Below, piece after piece: positions 1 to 12,583 of a stretch of 64,000 nucleotides of DNA (its first letter is position 1; each line of letters starts with the position of its first letter). The notes under the pieces were generated by a model. The model did no database searches and had not been told where the DNA came from. It saw nothing but the letters and a program-made list of their open reading frames with translations. This DNA is from Chaenocephalus aceratus (taxonomy: Eukaryota; Chordata; Actinopteri; Perciformes; Channichthyidae): the NCBI GenBank assembly GCA_023974075.1, contig JAMFTG010000488.1:558001-622000 (forward strand), written 5' to 3'. A program made the position numbers and the translations under genes.

Positions 1-790
1 GAGAAGAAACCGTAGGGGTCCAGCACAGTCTTCCGATGTTCAGTACCCACTGGTCCAACCTTTCTGGATCACCTAAAGGAAACCTTTACACAAAGATATT
101 ATATGAAAAGTAATATGTTTAGTTCATATTATTTCATGCAAACAATACAACTGAAATTGGTGAAATTGGTGATGTAATGCTGGAATGTAATAATGGAATG
201 TAATAATATGGTAGTTAAAATGCTATTTTAACTCTATATTAATTTATGTAAAAATCCATTAACAATATATACAAAAGTTTTCAAAAAGTCTATATTGGTA
301 AATGTTATCTAAATTGCAAAATTCTAACTGAAATGGATGCATGCTATTTGTGGTTATTGAATAGTATTACAGTCTATGTAATATAAATGTCACTAATTAA
401 CATACCTTCATAAGTGAATGAAACAATCAGCGAGAGAATTAGCTTATATAGTTCATATTAATGCGTGTCTGGAGCGGTTCACAATTGTAAATCCTTAATT
501 CCTCCCACCTCGGGAAATGTAACGTTGTCACAGAAGAGAGTCCGTGCAGACAAAAGGAGCAAATACAATAAATAAGGATAATATACAGCAAGGCGGTCAT
601 TAATGAAGGAAAAAGCCGAAGCTACGAGAAGCTAGCGTCGGGCTTGCACCCGTAAATAATATCTAATTAGTACACAAACATATAAGAACAATTGTGGCGT
701 ACATAATTCCTTTGGCTGCCACTACCACCTTGCCTCCCTGCGAACAGCCCACTGCTGTTAAAGCTCCGAAGACCTATAGCTGTCCCGGCC
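1..790. other. AT-rich intergenic stretch, no gene seen
   Basis: No open frame, splice-bounded exon or recognisable repeat core was found here. The sequence is AT-rich and becomes GC-richer after about 720, where the inverted-repeat element begins. Confidence 0.5.
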
Positions 791-798
791 GGAGCTCT

Positions 799-1254
799 GT
801 CCAACCCGTTAGCATGATTAGCAGGTGTATGTATTAGCTTAGCTCGTTAAACAGCAAATTGATTTGATTTGATATACTTTATTAATCCCCTTGGGGACAT
901 TTTTTCTCTGCATTTGACCCATCCTAGTGTTAGGAGCAGTGGGCTGCCATTTTGAATGGCGCCCGGGGAGCAGTGTGGGGAACGGTGCCTTGCTCAGGGA
1001 CACCTCGGTAGCACTTGGTCTTGCCGGGACTTGAACTGGTGACCTTCCAGTTGCCAAGCCAAGTCCCTATCGACTTCGCCACCACCACCCGAATTAGCCG
1101 CGGTTGGTAGACCGACCGACCGGAGCTATAACGGCCGCCGGAGCCATAGCTCTACCGACTGCCGGAGCCATAGCTCTACCAACCGCGGCTAATTCGCTGT
1201 TTAGCGAGCTAAGCTAGACAAATACACCTGCTAATCAATGCTAACGGGTTGGAC
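799..1254. repeat. Inverted-repeat (foldback) element split by a SINE
   Basis: The left arm starts at 799 (GTCCAACCCGTTAGCAT) and the right arm ends at 1254 with its reverse complement. The arms also pair over GCTTAGCTCG, TAAACAGC and GAATTAGCCGCGGTTGGTAG. The left arm is interrupted at 861-1090 by a tRNA-derived SINE, with AATT repeated on both sides of it. Without the SINE this would be a foldback of about 225 bp with a short GC-rich loop. It is probably a MITE; the family is unknown. Confidence 0.75.
861..1090 (-). mobile_element. tRNA-derived SINE, minus strand
   Basis: Read on the minus strand, the element starts with a tRNA-like head containing a B-box-like AGTTCAAGTCC. It continues through a conserved body (read on plus: CCATCCTAG..GGAGCAGTGGGC..GCCTTGCTCAGGG) and ends in a LINE-like tail (read on plus: TACTTTATTAATCCCCTTGG). 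A second copy lies at 25,885-26,185 and a fragment lies near 41,228-41,280. The repeated AATT at both ends fits a short target duplication. Confidence 0.75.
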
Positions 1255-1479
1255 ATATTTATATATATATAAAATATTACAATTATACTCACCAAAAAAA
1301 GTGCAAAAGAGACTTCTTGGAATGTCGGTTAGTACAATCAACCCCACAACAGACATTTTAATTGTCTTATACTTAACAAAAGACACGAAATCCACGGACA
1401 CGTCCGTTGGGTCAAGTTCGGTAAATACAACTAGCAAAGCCTAGCCTATGAGCCTACAGAGCTGACAAATTGCTGTTAG

Positions 1480-1815
1480 CCGACAGTGAGGCTCGTACCT
1501 GTCACTCAAAGTGACCACGCCCTAATTTATGCATCACTTTAAGACTGACTATTAATTAAACAGATGAGTTGAGAAAAAATTCACTCTAGGATCCATAGAC
1601 AGGAAGGGGGAATCTAACTATACTGAGAATAAAATGTTTTGAAACCACGATGTAAACATGTTTATTTCTGCTGTAAAGTTGGGCATTTTAACATTGGGGT
1701 CTATGGAAATTGCTCCCTTCTGCAGACTGCTCCTACTGGCCACTAGATGAACTGCAGTTTGAGGCACTTCCTGATTCACATCCCGGAAGTGGACCAGAGT
1801 TTGAAGACTTGAAGT
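1480..1815 (+). repeat. Teleost interspersed repeat, copy 1
   Basis: This segment is colinear with 57,890-58,200. Shared blocks include GTGACCACGCCCTAAT, AAAAAATTCACTC, TTTCTGCTGTAAAGTTGGGC and TCTATGGAAATTGCTCC. It is a dispersed repeat often seen in fish genomes and looks non-coding. The small open frame at 1710-1901 is probably chance. Confidence 0.75.
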
Positions 1816-1821
1816 GGTCGC

Positions 1822-2600
1822 CTGTTATAAATACCTTGGTATCTGGCTTGATGATTGTCTCACTTTTAAACTTCATGTCAATAACCTGCTTAAAAAGCTG
1901 AGGGTTAGACTAGGTTTCTTTTTCAGAAACAAGTCCTGTTTCTCGCTTGAGGCCAGGAAAAGGCTAGTCACTGTGACCTTTTGACCTGTGCTGGACTATG
2001 GTGATTTGTGGTATATGAATGCACCTGCCTATTGCCTGAACAAGTTAGATGCCGCCTATCACAGCGCACTGAGATTTGTCACTAATTGTAAAGCACTTAC
2101 TCATCACTGTACACTGTATACCAAGGCAGGTTTGCCATCACTTACTGTAAAGAGGCTCAGTCATTGGTATACGTTTATTTATAAAGCTTTGTTGGGTAAA
2201 CTCCCGTATTATATGCTCTCTGATAACACAGAGAGTTGCAAGCAGCTATTGTCTGAGATCGCATGATGTAGTATTGTTAGATGTGACAATAGCAAGGACT
2301 GTCTTAGGTAAGCTGTGTGCAGCTCCACTTGCTTGAAACAATCTTCAGCAAGAATTGAACTGAGCAATCTCATTCCTCTGCATGTCTTTAAAGCTAGGCT
2401 AAATGAAATGCTCGTTGATACTATGGGCACTTGTAAATGTCTATAACTATGTAAATGTGCCTGTAAATATAATGTATGATGTCCTTTATTGTTTTATGTT
2501 TCATGTGGAACCTATATGCTGCAGGTCTCCCTTGAAAAAGAGATCTTTGATCTCAATTGGACCAATCTGGTTAAATAAAGGTTTGAAATTAAATGAAAAA
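1822..2600 (+). mobile_element. LINE 3' fragment (reverse transcriptase C-terminus and tail)
   Basis: The translation gives a broken C-terminal LINE domain: YLGIWLDD, then an in-frame stop near 1983, then LDYGDLWYM, ALRFVTNCKALTHHCTLY and HWYTFIYKALLGKLP. This is a pattern common to fish non-LTR retrotransposons. The 3' tail contains TTTCATGTGGAAC, GATCTCAATTGG and AATAAAGGTTTGAAAT. The same tail occurs in reverse at 29,720-29,870. The fragment lacks the endonuclease and most of the polymerase and is inactive. Confidence 0.85.
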
Positions 2601-2649
2601 TGTTTCAAGTTTCAAGAAATAAGCACTTTTAAAAGTGATTTACAAGCTT

Positions 2650-3590
2650 TTTATTAAACATCTGTCTGATCTGATTTATTATGACTGTAGCACAATCAAA
2701 GCTTTAATATTTGGAAATGTACCACCCCTAGTTCACTTTGTTTTACCTTATAAACAGCGAACCATTCTTTTAACATTTAACCCAGAGGTCACAGTGAAAC
2801 CTACCGATTGATCATCAGGACACATTTCACTGTTGAAACCGCTGATATTACTGCTTGACCTTCTGTAAAGAAATGCAAAAGAGTGAAGAGTATATGTCAG
2901 TGTCTGGGAGGTTTCTGATTTCAGCCACTTCAACATACAAGGAAATAGAGATTGGATTACTTCAACTGATACAAACCGATCCAAATAAATCAACTGTTTC
3001 ATGGTTAAGGAAGTGCCAAAACATCAACCCGAGTGACATACAAGGAACTGAGTTAAAAAAAAGTCTTAAGAGATGAGACAAGGATTAGGGGAATTCGCAG
3101 TCAAACAAGGTGATACGTTTCCTTGTGCCGTGAGACTGGATTTGTTGATCACGACTGCAACATGTTTTTTTCAGCCATGGTTGAGAAAAAGGACACCACA
3201 TGATGGCTGTATGTTCAGAAACTTTCAAAACCAGAAACAGTACATATACATGTGTATTTTAATAAAGACTTTCAGCCATATGTCACTGATTAACACTCAT
3301 CAAGCGTTTCCACTAAGCCGTTTTGGTTCTTGGAGTTTAACTCTGTAAAAGTTTGATCTTTATGAGAGCCCAGCCAGGGACGCCTTGTTGGAGTCGACAG
3401 GCCTGTATTCATTATTCTGGATATTAATCACACCTCCTATGTTACAATTGTTGCTTCCTATATCACTTGAAAACACAACTCTTTATAAGGTTAAAAACAT
3501 GAATGTATTACTTAATTATTATTATTATTTTTTATATTATTGTTTTATACCTTTGAAATAAATCAAATAAAATCTCCCAGGTATCCTCAG
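2650..3590. other. Intergenic, no feature recognised
   Basis: Only short unconnected open frames are present, with no family resemblance and no paired splice sites. Nothing can be supported here. Confidence 0.45.
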
Positions 3591-3684
3591 AAACAGGAAG
3601 TAGATTCCTAACCTGCAGGAGGCTCCTCCCCCTTCAGGTGAGTGATGTCATCATAAATTACTTGGAAGGTTTCTAATTTCTCTA

Positions 3685-3925
3685 ATTTCCCCTCCTCGAC
3701 TCCTCGACTCCTCGATTCCTCGACTTCTCCGGTAGTGACCCGGAAATGGATTTCAGCGCGCCATGTTGAAGGACATCTAATTTCTCTAAATGCACATCGA
3801 GGACCGAGGATCGAGCATCGAGGAGGCTCTCTGGAGGAGCTATAACCGAGGAGAGAGGAGGCTCTCTGGAGGAGCTATAACCGAGGAGAGAGGAGGCTCT
3901 CTGGAGGAGCTATAACCGAGGATAC
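3685..3925. repeat. CTCGA-rich tract and 35-bp tandem repeat
   Basis: About four copies of CTCCTCGA occur at 3,690-3,727. They are followed at 3,822-3,922 by three nearly perfect copies of a 35-bp unit containing CTCTCTGGAGGAGCTATAAC. The reverse complement of that core occurs at about 61,932, and related CTCCTCGG motifs lie near 38,420-38,460. The block therefore belongs to a dispersed family. Confidence 0.8.
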
Positions 3926-4244
3926 ACAGATTGATCCTCCGCGGATGAAAGAGTGATGTTTCAAAGAGTCGTGACGCACGGCCAGACTTATCTCAGCCAA
4001 TGACAGCTCTGCATGCATCCCCTGGATATTATTGTATTAACTGCTTTCATTGCGACGCGATGTTTCCAGAGAGAACAGCTGTGAAGTCCGTGCAGAAAGC
4101 AGAGCAGTGTGTATATATATATCACTCAGTATAACAGGCCTACTCTCTTTATTTGCTTTAGTTTAGTAGATATCTACAAACAAAGAGTCCATATTTTTCC
4201 ATTTAGTGCTTCACAATATAAAATACACAACGGCTGTATCCTGC

Positions 4245-4625
4245 AAACTGTACAACACACACCTACACACTTTACCACACACCTACACACCACACTCACC
4301 TACACACTGTACCACACACCTACACACTGTACCACACACATCTACACACTGTACCACACACACTTACACACTGTACCACACACACACCTACACACTGTAC
4401 CACACACCTACACACTGTACCACACACACACCTACACACTGCACCACACACCACACACACACACACACACACCTACACACTGTACCACACACATCTACAT
4501 ACTGTACACACACACACCTACACACTGTACAACACGCACCTACACACTATACCACACACACCTACACACTGTACCACACACCTTCACACTGTACCACACA
4601 CACACACACACACACACAGACCCAC
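4245..4625. repeat. CA-rich minisatellite
   Basis: There are many imperfect copies of a roughly 20-bp unit of the form CCTACACACTGTACCACACA, ending in a pure (CA)n run at about 4,600-4,618. Two frames stay open across it because the repeat has no stop codons. The resulting His/Thr-rich peptides are not convincing proteins. Confidence 0.9.
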
Positions 4626-4889
4626 AGGCTCACAGACACACGCACATTCTCACACACTCTCACAAATTCTCATCATATAACTTTGCATGGGGCCTCATGT
4701 TGGTCAGGGACGGCCCTGCACACACACAACCACACACACACAAGCCTGAATTTGCATACAGAGAAAACACAGGAAACAATGTTAAATACACGTGTAACCA
4801 GACTGAGAAGATTTCCGGAATGTTTGCGTCAGTCTTTAGGGGCTGGATGAGCAGAAAAGGATAACAACAGACAGAGCGAGACACAGCGT

Positions 4890-4959
4890 CACATCAGAGC
4901 TGCACCTCCAGGACTAGGACCAGGATCTACAGCATCAGCTGCCCCGGACCTCCAGAAGG
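4890..4959 (+). other. Candidate 5' non-coding exon of the following plus-strand gene
   Basis: A GC-richer segment ends in a strong donor (CCAGAAG followed by GTGAGTCTCC at 4,960). No start codon leads into the later exons, so it would be untranslated. It could be the first exon of the gene whose coding exons start at 6,519. No promoter motif is clear. Confidence 0.35.
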
Positions 4960-5319
4960 TGAGTCTCCACTTATGTTTCTCCTCAAGGTCCTACATCTCC
5001 GTCAGGAAGCCTGCTGTGACTCGGTGCATAGCATTCCTAAATGAGATTAACGTTTTGATGTTTGAACCGAGTTTGTGGGTTGAAAATGTGGAAGTAAGGT
5101 ACTGAAAAGTGTACGGAAGACTAATAGAGGTACCTACTTTTTGCAGTAGAAGAACGCACATTGTAAACTTAATAATTTGTGGTGGGTTTAAAAAAGTACA
5201 CAAACTCATTGCCTCACAATAACTAAGTTACGTTATTATGGTGAGTAGGAACAACTTGTTTATTAAGTACAACTAACACAACACTTTTAAGTTGTAAAAA
5301 AACATTGATTGCATTAACT

Positions 5320-5772
5320 TAAAGGTCACCTATAATGCTTTCATACATAAATATGTGTCCCCGGTGATTTAGAGATTTAGAGCCTTTTATTGTCATTATA
5401 CACAGAGTATAACGAGATTCAGAGTGCAACTCTGTCCCGGTGTGCAACAAATACAAACAAATACATAACACTAAAAAACACGGCAATAGACAACAATACA
5501 ATCTATACGGGGGAATAAATAGTTAAAAATATTGATATAAAAATAGTATATAAAGTGTGTCAGGAGACTCACAAAGGGGCGTGGCCAGCAGCAGCTCGGG
5601 TACGTTTGAAGCTACTGACCCAGAATCAGCTCTTTAGTCACAGGCCTGACGTAGATGGGGATGAGGCTGCAATGATCTGTTTGGGCTTTGGAGCAAACAC
5701 TTCAGAGACATGTTTTTTATATCTCTGAAGCCTATAATATATGCCTAAAAATAGTATAACAGGAGACCTTTA
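5320..5772. mobile_element. MITE-like repeat carrying a LINE 3' fragment
   Basis: The outer ends read TTAAAGGTCACCT on the left and AGGAGACCTTTAA on the right, an imperfect terminal inverted repeat. The internal text ATATGTGTCCCCGGTG..GTGTCAGG is shared with 17,762-17,787. Between those words lies GCCTTTTATTGTCATTATAC..CGAGATTCAGAGTGCAACTC, which looks like an antisense LINE tail. No clear target duplication was found. Confidence 0.55.
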
Positions 5773-6518
5773 ACATATACCAAACAGTTGGCTTTATTGC
5801 TAGGTTCATTTCAATAAATGAATAAAATGCACTTTAAACATTTCATGCAGGAGTAAGACAATGATTTAAGTAGGTACCTCCATATGATTATTGTGAATAC
5901 ATGATTAAAGGTTTTAGCCTAACTGTCTAAAACATGATGTCACACATCACTTGTGTATTGTTATATTTTGTAAATCTAAAAGTGCACTTTGAGAGCATTA
6001 TCAAGAGGATATAAATAGTGTGTGCTCTTGTAACAATTGTGTGCATTTGTAAATAATTGAAACATAAACACACTGATTGTATAACTATTAACGCTAACGA
6101 CACGGCAAGAAAGTTACATCTTCACATCACGGTGGAATTGGCATTACTCCTGAAGTTACTCGTGCTGCGCTCAGTGCTGCCCCTGACAGAGTTGGGCCGT
6201 TCTTTACATAAAGTGTGAAAGTGTGTTCATTAGTAAAGCTGAGGAAAATGATTTCCAGATATGTGTTCAGTTAAATCCACCAGTACGTCTTCTTATCTCA
6301 ATATCTCAGTTTTGCTCACAGCCTCTTTGCATCACTAACCTGGTGAAATCAGGGAATCAGTGAGGGAGCATTTGACGGGTTTAGATAGAGAAAATTGTTT
6401 TTAATCTTCAGGAAGTGTATGAACCACTTCCTGCCAAGGACCCTTCATTGTGTACGCTGTTATTGTGTGTTATCGTGCGTTAACCCGGTGTTTGTGCCTC
6501 TTCCTCAGTGCAGAGTCA

Positions 6519-8166
6519 TGAAGCTGCTCCTCCTGCGGCAGGTAAGCAGCATCGCAGGCTTCACTGTGACAAACAACATGTGTTTTAAAGGCATTATGAA
6601 TGTGTTTCAAAGTCAAGTCCTCTGTGCAGAGTCACTGCGAGTGTGTAATAGCCCCGCACTACTCTACTGTCTTCTTTGTGCAAATAAAGAAAGATAATGC
6701 TTGAATGATAGACTTTTAAAACATGTGCTCATCCATGAAATCAATACAAATCTGAACGGGTAGCTCTCATTCAACATTTTGATGGATTCAGTTAATGAGG
6801 GGGTTAACCTTCAACCACTTGTATTTATGAATGCCACAGAACCCAGATACCCTGTATACATTCACCCTGAAGGAGCACATGTTTTACAGAATAAATAAGT
6901 ATATCATTATTCACTCATTGCACTGATGAGTGTCACTTCAAGTCAGAGGAGAGGCTTCAGGGAACGATGAGTGTTCAGGTTGTTCTTGATGGATGTGCTT
7001 CTCCTGGAACTCCTGCAGTCGCTGCCAGCCAGATGGAGCTCTCTGCCTCTCAGAGGTACTCTGTTTGCTCCTGGTGGAGACATCGACATCAGCACCCTTC
7101 CCTTCACTTTCTATGGAAAAACATACACATGGTTACACGTGAGTACAATGAACCCCTGCCTGTGTTTCCTGTGATCATCCAGCACACACACTGACTGCTG
7201 ATGACTGGTATTACTACACATATTACACATACTACACATAACTCACTGTTTAATGTTGTATTAATATGTAATAACTCACTATGTAATCTGTAATAACTCA
7301 CAGTCCTCAGAATCAGTCACTAGTGATTTTGTCTTGATCTTATTAATATATAGATATAAGCGCTTTGTTATCTTTCAGCGTGTCAGCCTGTAAATATGGG
7401 AGCACATGAATAATGACATATTGCTAAAGGCTGATAATGAATTGTGTATTACACACAAAGTTTAAAGTGTGTGCTTTTTGTGCCATAACAGTTTCCCCTC
7501 ATATTATTCAATATCAGACACACTGAGACTTGGTCCCATAATGCATCACTGTGAGTCTGGTCCTGAGCTGGAGAGTGAGCTTAACATTTCCCTCTGGGGT
7601 CTATGGGGTCAGGCACTGATCAGATCAGTTCAATGGAGTGGGATCATTACTAGAGCCAACAGGAAGTGGTTTGGAGCAGCTGGACGCGTCTCTTTGATTC
7701 CTCATGTTTCTCTGTATGAAAGGAGACATAAAGAGTTGTTGGACAGTGGCTTGTAGAAAGGTTTTTTCCAAAGTGAGAGAAAAGTTTTGATCTCATCATT
7801 GATCCTCTCTTTTTTCTCCGTAGCTAAAAGCACACCTTGCAGCTCAAACATTTGAAGAGATTAAACGATGCTGTTTTGGAGTGAAAGCCTTCATATTGTA
7901 GTTCCTTTTTTTTGTTTTTGCAGGTGAAGATGGGCAATAAGGTTGAAGTTTGTTTCAAAAATTACCCAAATGAGGACGCCATTGACTGTCTGGTGACCAA
8001 CGACGGGGTGGCTTCAAACAAACTGAAGTACAGATGTAGCACTCCAGATCAGACTCAAATGGGTGTGTCCCAGTCAAAAGCCCAGCGGATGCCAGTGGCT
8101 GGGAGTGTTGCCAAATTGCTAGAGGGCGTTGCCCAATTTCCCCATTTGTTCAATTACAGGATTTAA
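6519..8166 (+). CDS. Candidate coding exons of an unrecognised secreted protein
   Basis: Three exon candidates connect in frame. One (about 6,519-6,542) starts with ATG, encodes a short leucine-rich start (MKLLLLRQ) and ends at GTAAGC. The second (about 7,012-7,139) follows CTCCTGCAG, encodes GTLFAPGGDIDI and FTFYGKTYTWLH, and ends at GTGAGT. The third begins at 7,922 after a TTTTTGTTTTTGCAG acceptor, encodes VKMGNKVEVCFKNYP and AIDCLVTNDGV with three cysteines, and may use a donor at about 8,060. Joins 1-2 and 2-3 keep the frame. The phrase FTFYGKTY faintly recalls nidogen-type domains, but the family is not recognised. These exons may be the 5' part of the C1q gene downstream or a separate gene. 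The signal peptide is weak. Confidence 0.4.
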
Positions 8167-8321
8167 CCATGAGATGGCGCTTCATTCACAAAATACACAA
8201 TGGGCGTTGTAGAAACATCAATATTTTAGATCAAATAAAGTATATAGTTTGCTTTATGCAGGATATTTCTTGTAATATTGTACAGTAGATTGAATTAAAT
8301 CAACTTATACATTAAGATAAA

Positions 8322-8575
8322 ATAAGATGGACCTTTATTAATCCTGTGGGGAAATTCAGTAGTTCAAACAGCAACAGGGTGAGAGTGAAAAACAGGACAG
8401 CACAGATTCACACAGATTAATAAAATCAAAAATAAGATGAGCGATAAAAAATAATAATGAGAAACTATTAAATAAGAAATTAATAAAACTAAAATGTAAT
8501 TATCATATATTATAATGTATTGTATTATTAAGTAATATATAATTAACCCCATTATAGCAGATGCCACATTAAATT
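8322..8575. repeat. SINE/LINE-tail-like fragment and AT-rich stretch
   Basis: AAGATGGACCTTTATTAATCC followed by GGGGAAATTCAG resembles the tail of the SINE at 861-1090 (TTTATTAATCCCCTTGGGG). The rest is AT-rich with no coding signal. Confidence 0.4.
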
Positions 8576-8655
8576 AATGAACACATGTATGCATCAATAA
8601 TTACAACAGAGTATTTCTAAATACAAGTTGTAAAAATACTTATATGTATTTAATA

Positions 8656-9835
8656 TTAACCCTTTGGAGTCGTCGTCACGCCGGCGTGATCAGATCACAT
8701 GACCTGTTCAAGCCGGTGCCGCCGCATAAAAACAACAGTCCGGACAACATTGCCGTGTGTTTCTGTCGAAAGTACTGGCTTGAAACTACTGTATATCCCA
8801 GTCTTTGATTCATGCAAAAAGACCCAGTAAACACGGAGATACGATGATATAAAGTTAATACATTTCAAAAGTATGAAATATGGAAGCACATATTTGAATA
8901 TCTTCGCCGTATTTGATCATTTTACAAAACGGAAAATACTGGAAACTGTAGATCCTGCTCAACAGGATGTATATGTGTATTTCTGTCGAAAGTACTGGCT
9001 TGAAACTATATGCCAGTCTTTGTTTCATGCAAAAATATCTGGGTTTAGTCCGTGGGGGAGTGCTTAACTCCGGGGACCCGGGGACCCACGGTGGGCAAGG
9101 TTATGGAAGTATGCATGTCAGGGAGACATGCTGGAGCTGCTTAGTCCGTCCTTTGGGGCTCTGTGAGGGGCTACAAATAGGTGGTTTAACCGGTGTATTT
9201 CATGGAAGTCTGAAATAGCCTGTTTGCCCATATCAGGGAAAAATGCTGGAGCTCCTTAGTCCGTCCTTTGGGGCTCTGTGAAGGGCCAGAAATAGGTTGG
9301 CTGATGCGCCCTCCTGTGGGGACACATGAGAACTGCGCGCTCAAATCACATTGTGCTTTTTAAACGGTTAAAATCGTTTTTTTACTTTTAAAAACAGCTT
9401 TCTGCCCTGGAAATGATCTCTAATCATTATTAACGTTATGGGGGGGGGGTGGGGGGGGGCTGCAGGAACACTTTCCCCAGCTTTCACACATTTATTCCTG
9501 GGTGAAACAGCCTGTCCTCTGGGTGCGCTCTGTGGCTCTCACAGGCCGCTAACTCTCTGGCTGCTCTATCCCTCTGTTCACATCACTTTTACCCAGCTTT
9601 CAAACACTTGGGTATAATGTTGTCAACGTGACAGACACTGACAGACACATTGGATTAACCTATGGATTAACTTTCAGCCGCGTGTTTAATCGTTTTTATC
9701 GACTTTTGATCAGAATAACAGCTAAGGTGAGACGATGTTCCGTTTTTGCTCCGTAATGCTACGTATTGTGATGTCTGTGTTTGAAAAAACACCCCGCAGC
9801 CCCCGACTGAGGGGGCTCTCGGTTTAACAGGTTAA
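8656..9835. mobile_element. Possible TTAA-flanked DNA element with internal duplications
   Basis: The segment starts TTAA-CCCTTTGGAGTC and ends GTTTAACAGG-TTAA, which suggests a piggyBac-type insertion. The two ends share little beyond the TTAA. Inside, TTTCTGTCGAAAGTACTGGC occurs twice (about 8,760 and 8,981) and CTTAGTCCGTCCTTTGGGGC occurs twice (about 9,139 and 9,257). No transposase frame is present. The boundaries are tentative. Confidence 0.4.
9440..9459 (+). repeat. G-run (G10-T-G9)
   Basis: A run of ten G, one T and nine G lies inside the possible TTAA element. Such a run can fold as a G-quadruplex. It may also be an assembly-sensitive site. Confidence 0.8.
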
Positions 9836-9839
9836 TTAA

Positions 9840-10400
9840 ATAATCTAAACAGTTTGTTTGGCATTGTGGTAAGCATAATGCAGATTGCATCATGACATGT
9901 ACTACAACGACACATATTTTCCAACGTCACATATTTTCCGGAAAAATGTACTCAAAAACCTGCTGTATACTATTTGATACATACATTTTCAACACGATTT
10001 CTCTATTAAATAAGCTACAAAATATAACTGATTATAAGTTGCTTCAATACAGTAAATATTCATAGTGAAATATCAGAAACAATATAAAAGTCATTCTTAC
10101 CGTAATTTATTCAATATTGGCAAATATGACGCTTCCAAAAGCGTCTGAACCGTTACATGACGGTAGCCATTTTGGATTTGGTCAGTAAAAGCAATCTACA
10201 GCCGGCAATTCCCGAATGATCCACCAGAGGGCAGAAGACATGTATCACATTGTATACAACAGGTCTTTTAGAAACGTACTAGTCATTTGGATGACGTAGA
10301 GGTCTCAGAAACTCATAAAATATGATATATACACAAAAAGTATTGCACGAGTTAAAAAAAATGGATGGTTAAATAAATAACAATATATATGCATTTGGTT
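9840..10400. other. Intergenic or intronic, no feature recognised
   Basis: The sequence is AT-rich with no coding or repeat signal that can be named. It may be intron of the C1q-type gene. Confidence 0.4.
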
Positions 10401-10404
10401 TTGT

Positions 10405-11390
<986 letters not shown>

Positions 11391-11672
11391 CCATCCATCC
11401 ATCCATCCATCCATCTTCTCCCGCTTATCCGTGGTCGGGTCGCGGGGGTAGCAGTTCCAGCAGAGAGCCCCAAACTTTCTTTTCCCTGGCGACATCAACC
11501 AGCTCTGACTGGGGGATCCCAAGGCGCTCCCAGGCCAGCGAAGAGATATAATCCCTCCACCTGGTCCTAGGTCTACCCCTTGGTCTCTTCCCAGCTGGAC
11601 GTGCCTGGAACACCTCCCTAGGGAGGCGCCCAGGTGGCATCCTAACTAGGTGCCCGAACCACCTCAACTGGC
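11391..11672 (-). mobile_element. RTE/Rex3-like LINE 3' end, minus strand
   Basis: The left end is (CCAT)n, that is (ATGG)n on the minus strand, which is typical of Rex3/RTE tails. The minus-strand frame at 11,425-11,667 reads MRWFGHLVRMPPGRLP, RPRGRPRTRWRDYI and AWERLGIPQSEL, the usual C-terminal end of such LINEs in fish. It abuts the C1q exon and has replaced its natural 3' end. It is 5' truncated and inactive. Confidence 0.8.
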
Positions 11673-12230
11673 CGTGTGAAAGGGAAATACAATTTTCAGA
11701 TATAAGAGTGTATCAGTAATTATTTTTGCTGCTTTTCATCTGCTATTCATCATGTGAAAAGTCAGTACTGTAAAAGTTAAATTCATTGTTAAACTGTTAG
11801 GGTTAGTTTCGTTGCTGAATTTTCATGAAATACACAGTGATACACAGTGTATGAACACTTGTACCAGACTTTTCTCAACATTAAATAAATGAAATGCAAT
11901 AATAAGAAATTGTGTAAATATTAAAAGTTCATTTAATTTACCTCACAATTTTTGAAAAATACTGAGGATAAATCCTGTTTCTTTTTTGCCTCGATCAAGA
12001 TGACAAGGCCAAGATACCGATATGTTGGTTAGAGCTCAGCATCAAAACAACTTTGCTTTTCCCGTCTGATCTTTCTGTGTTTTTTTACTTTGTTTTATAG
12101 AAATGTGAATCATTTAGTTCTGTTGATGTGACCGAGGAAATTCAATTTATTCTTTCAAATGCATCTTACATAGCTGTGCTTCATTTGTTTTTAAGTATCT
12201 CGACATATACAAGAACTGTATTTGTAAAAT

Positions 12231-12550
12231 GTACCCCTCCCTCATCAACCTTGAAGTTTAGCCTCAGTTGTAGCACCGTGGCTGCTGGTGCGGCAGCCCA
12301 GCTCGATGAGGGAGGGGTACATGTTGTCAGATTGAGAAAACAAATTCACCAGGAGAGTTCTCTTGACTAATAGAATGAATTCTGGGGGTTGGACCTTAGA
12401 CTTTCCGACTTTCAATTTTAAGGACCACCCTACTGAGGCTAAACGTCAAGGTTGATGAGGAGGGGTAAATGCTGTTGGAATTTGAATAAAGTTCACCAGG
12501 AGAGTTTACTAGACTATCATTACGAATTTCGGTGGTTGGAGCTTAAAATA
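12231..12550. repeat. Inverted and tandem repeat cluster
   Basis: TGTACCCCTCCCTCATC at about 12,229 is inverted at about 12,305-12,321. ATCAACCTTGA..GTTTAGCCTCAG is inverted at about 12,435-12,460 as CTGAGGCTAAACGTCAAGG. The block GATGAG..GAGGGGTA..TTCACCAGGAGAGTT occurs twice in direct order (about 12,305 and 12,454). This looks like a rearranged MITE-like element. Confidence 0.7.
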
Positions 12551-12583
12551 AATGAATTCGAAAATGTACATTGCACTAAGGAC

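Noticed and set aside
4109..4864. Long His/Thr-rich open frames (251 and 214 residues)
   Set aside because: They are read-through of a CA-type minisatellite; two frames are open at once and no splice or homology signal supports them.
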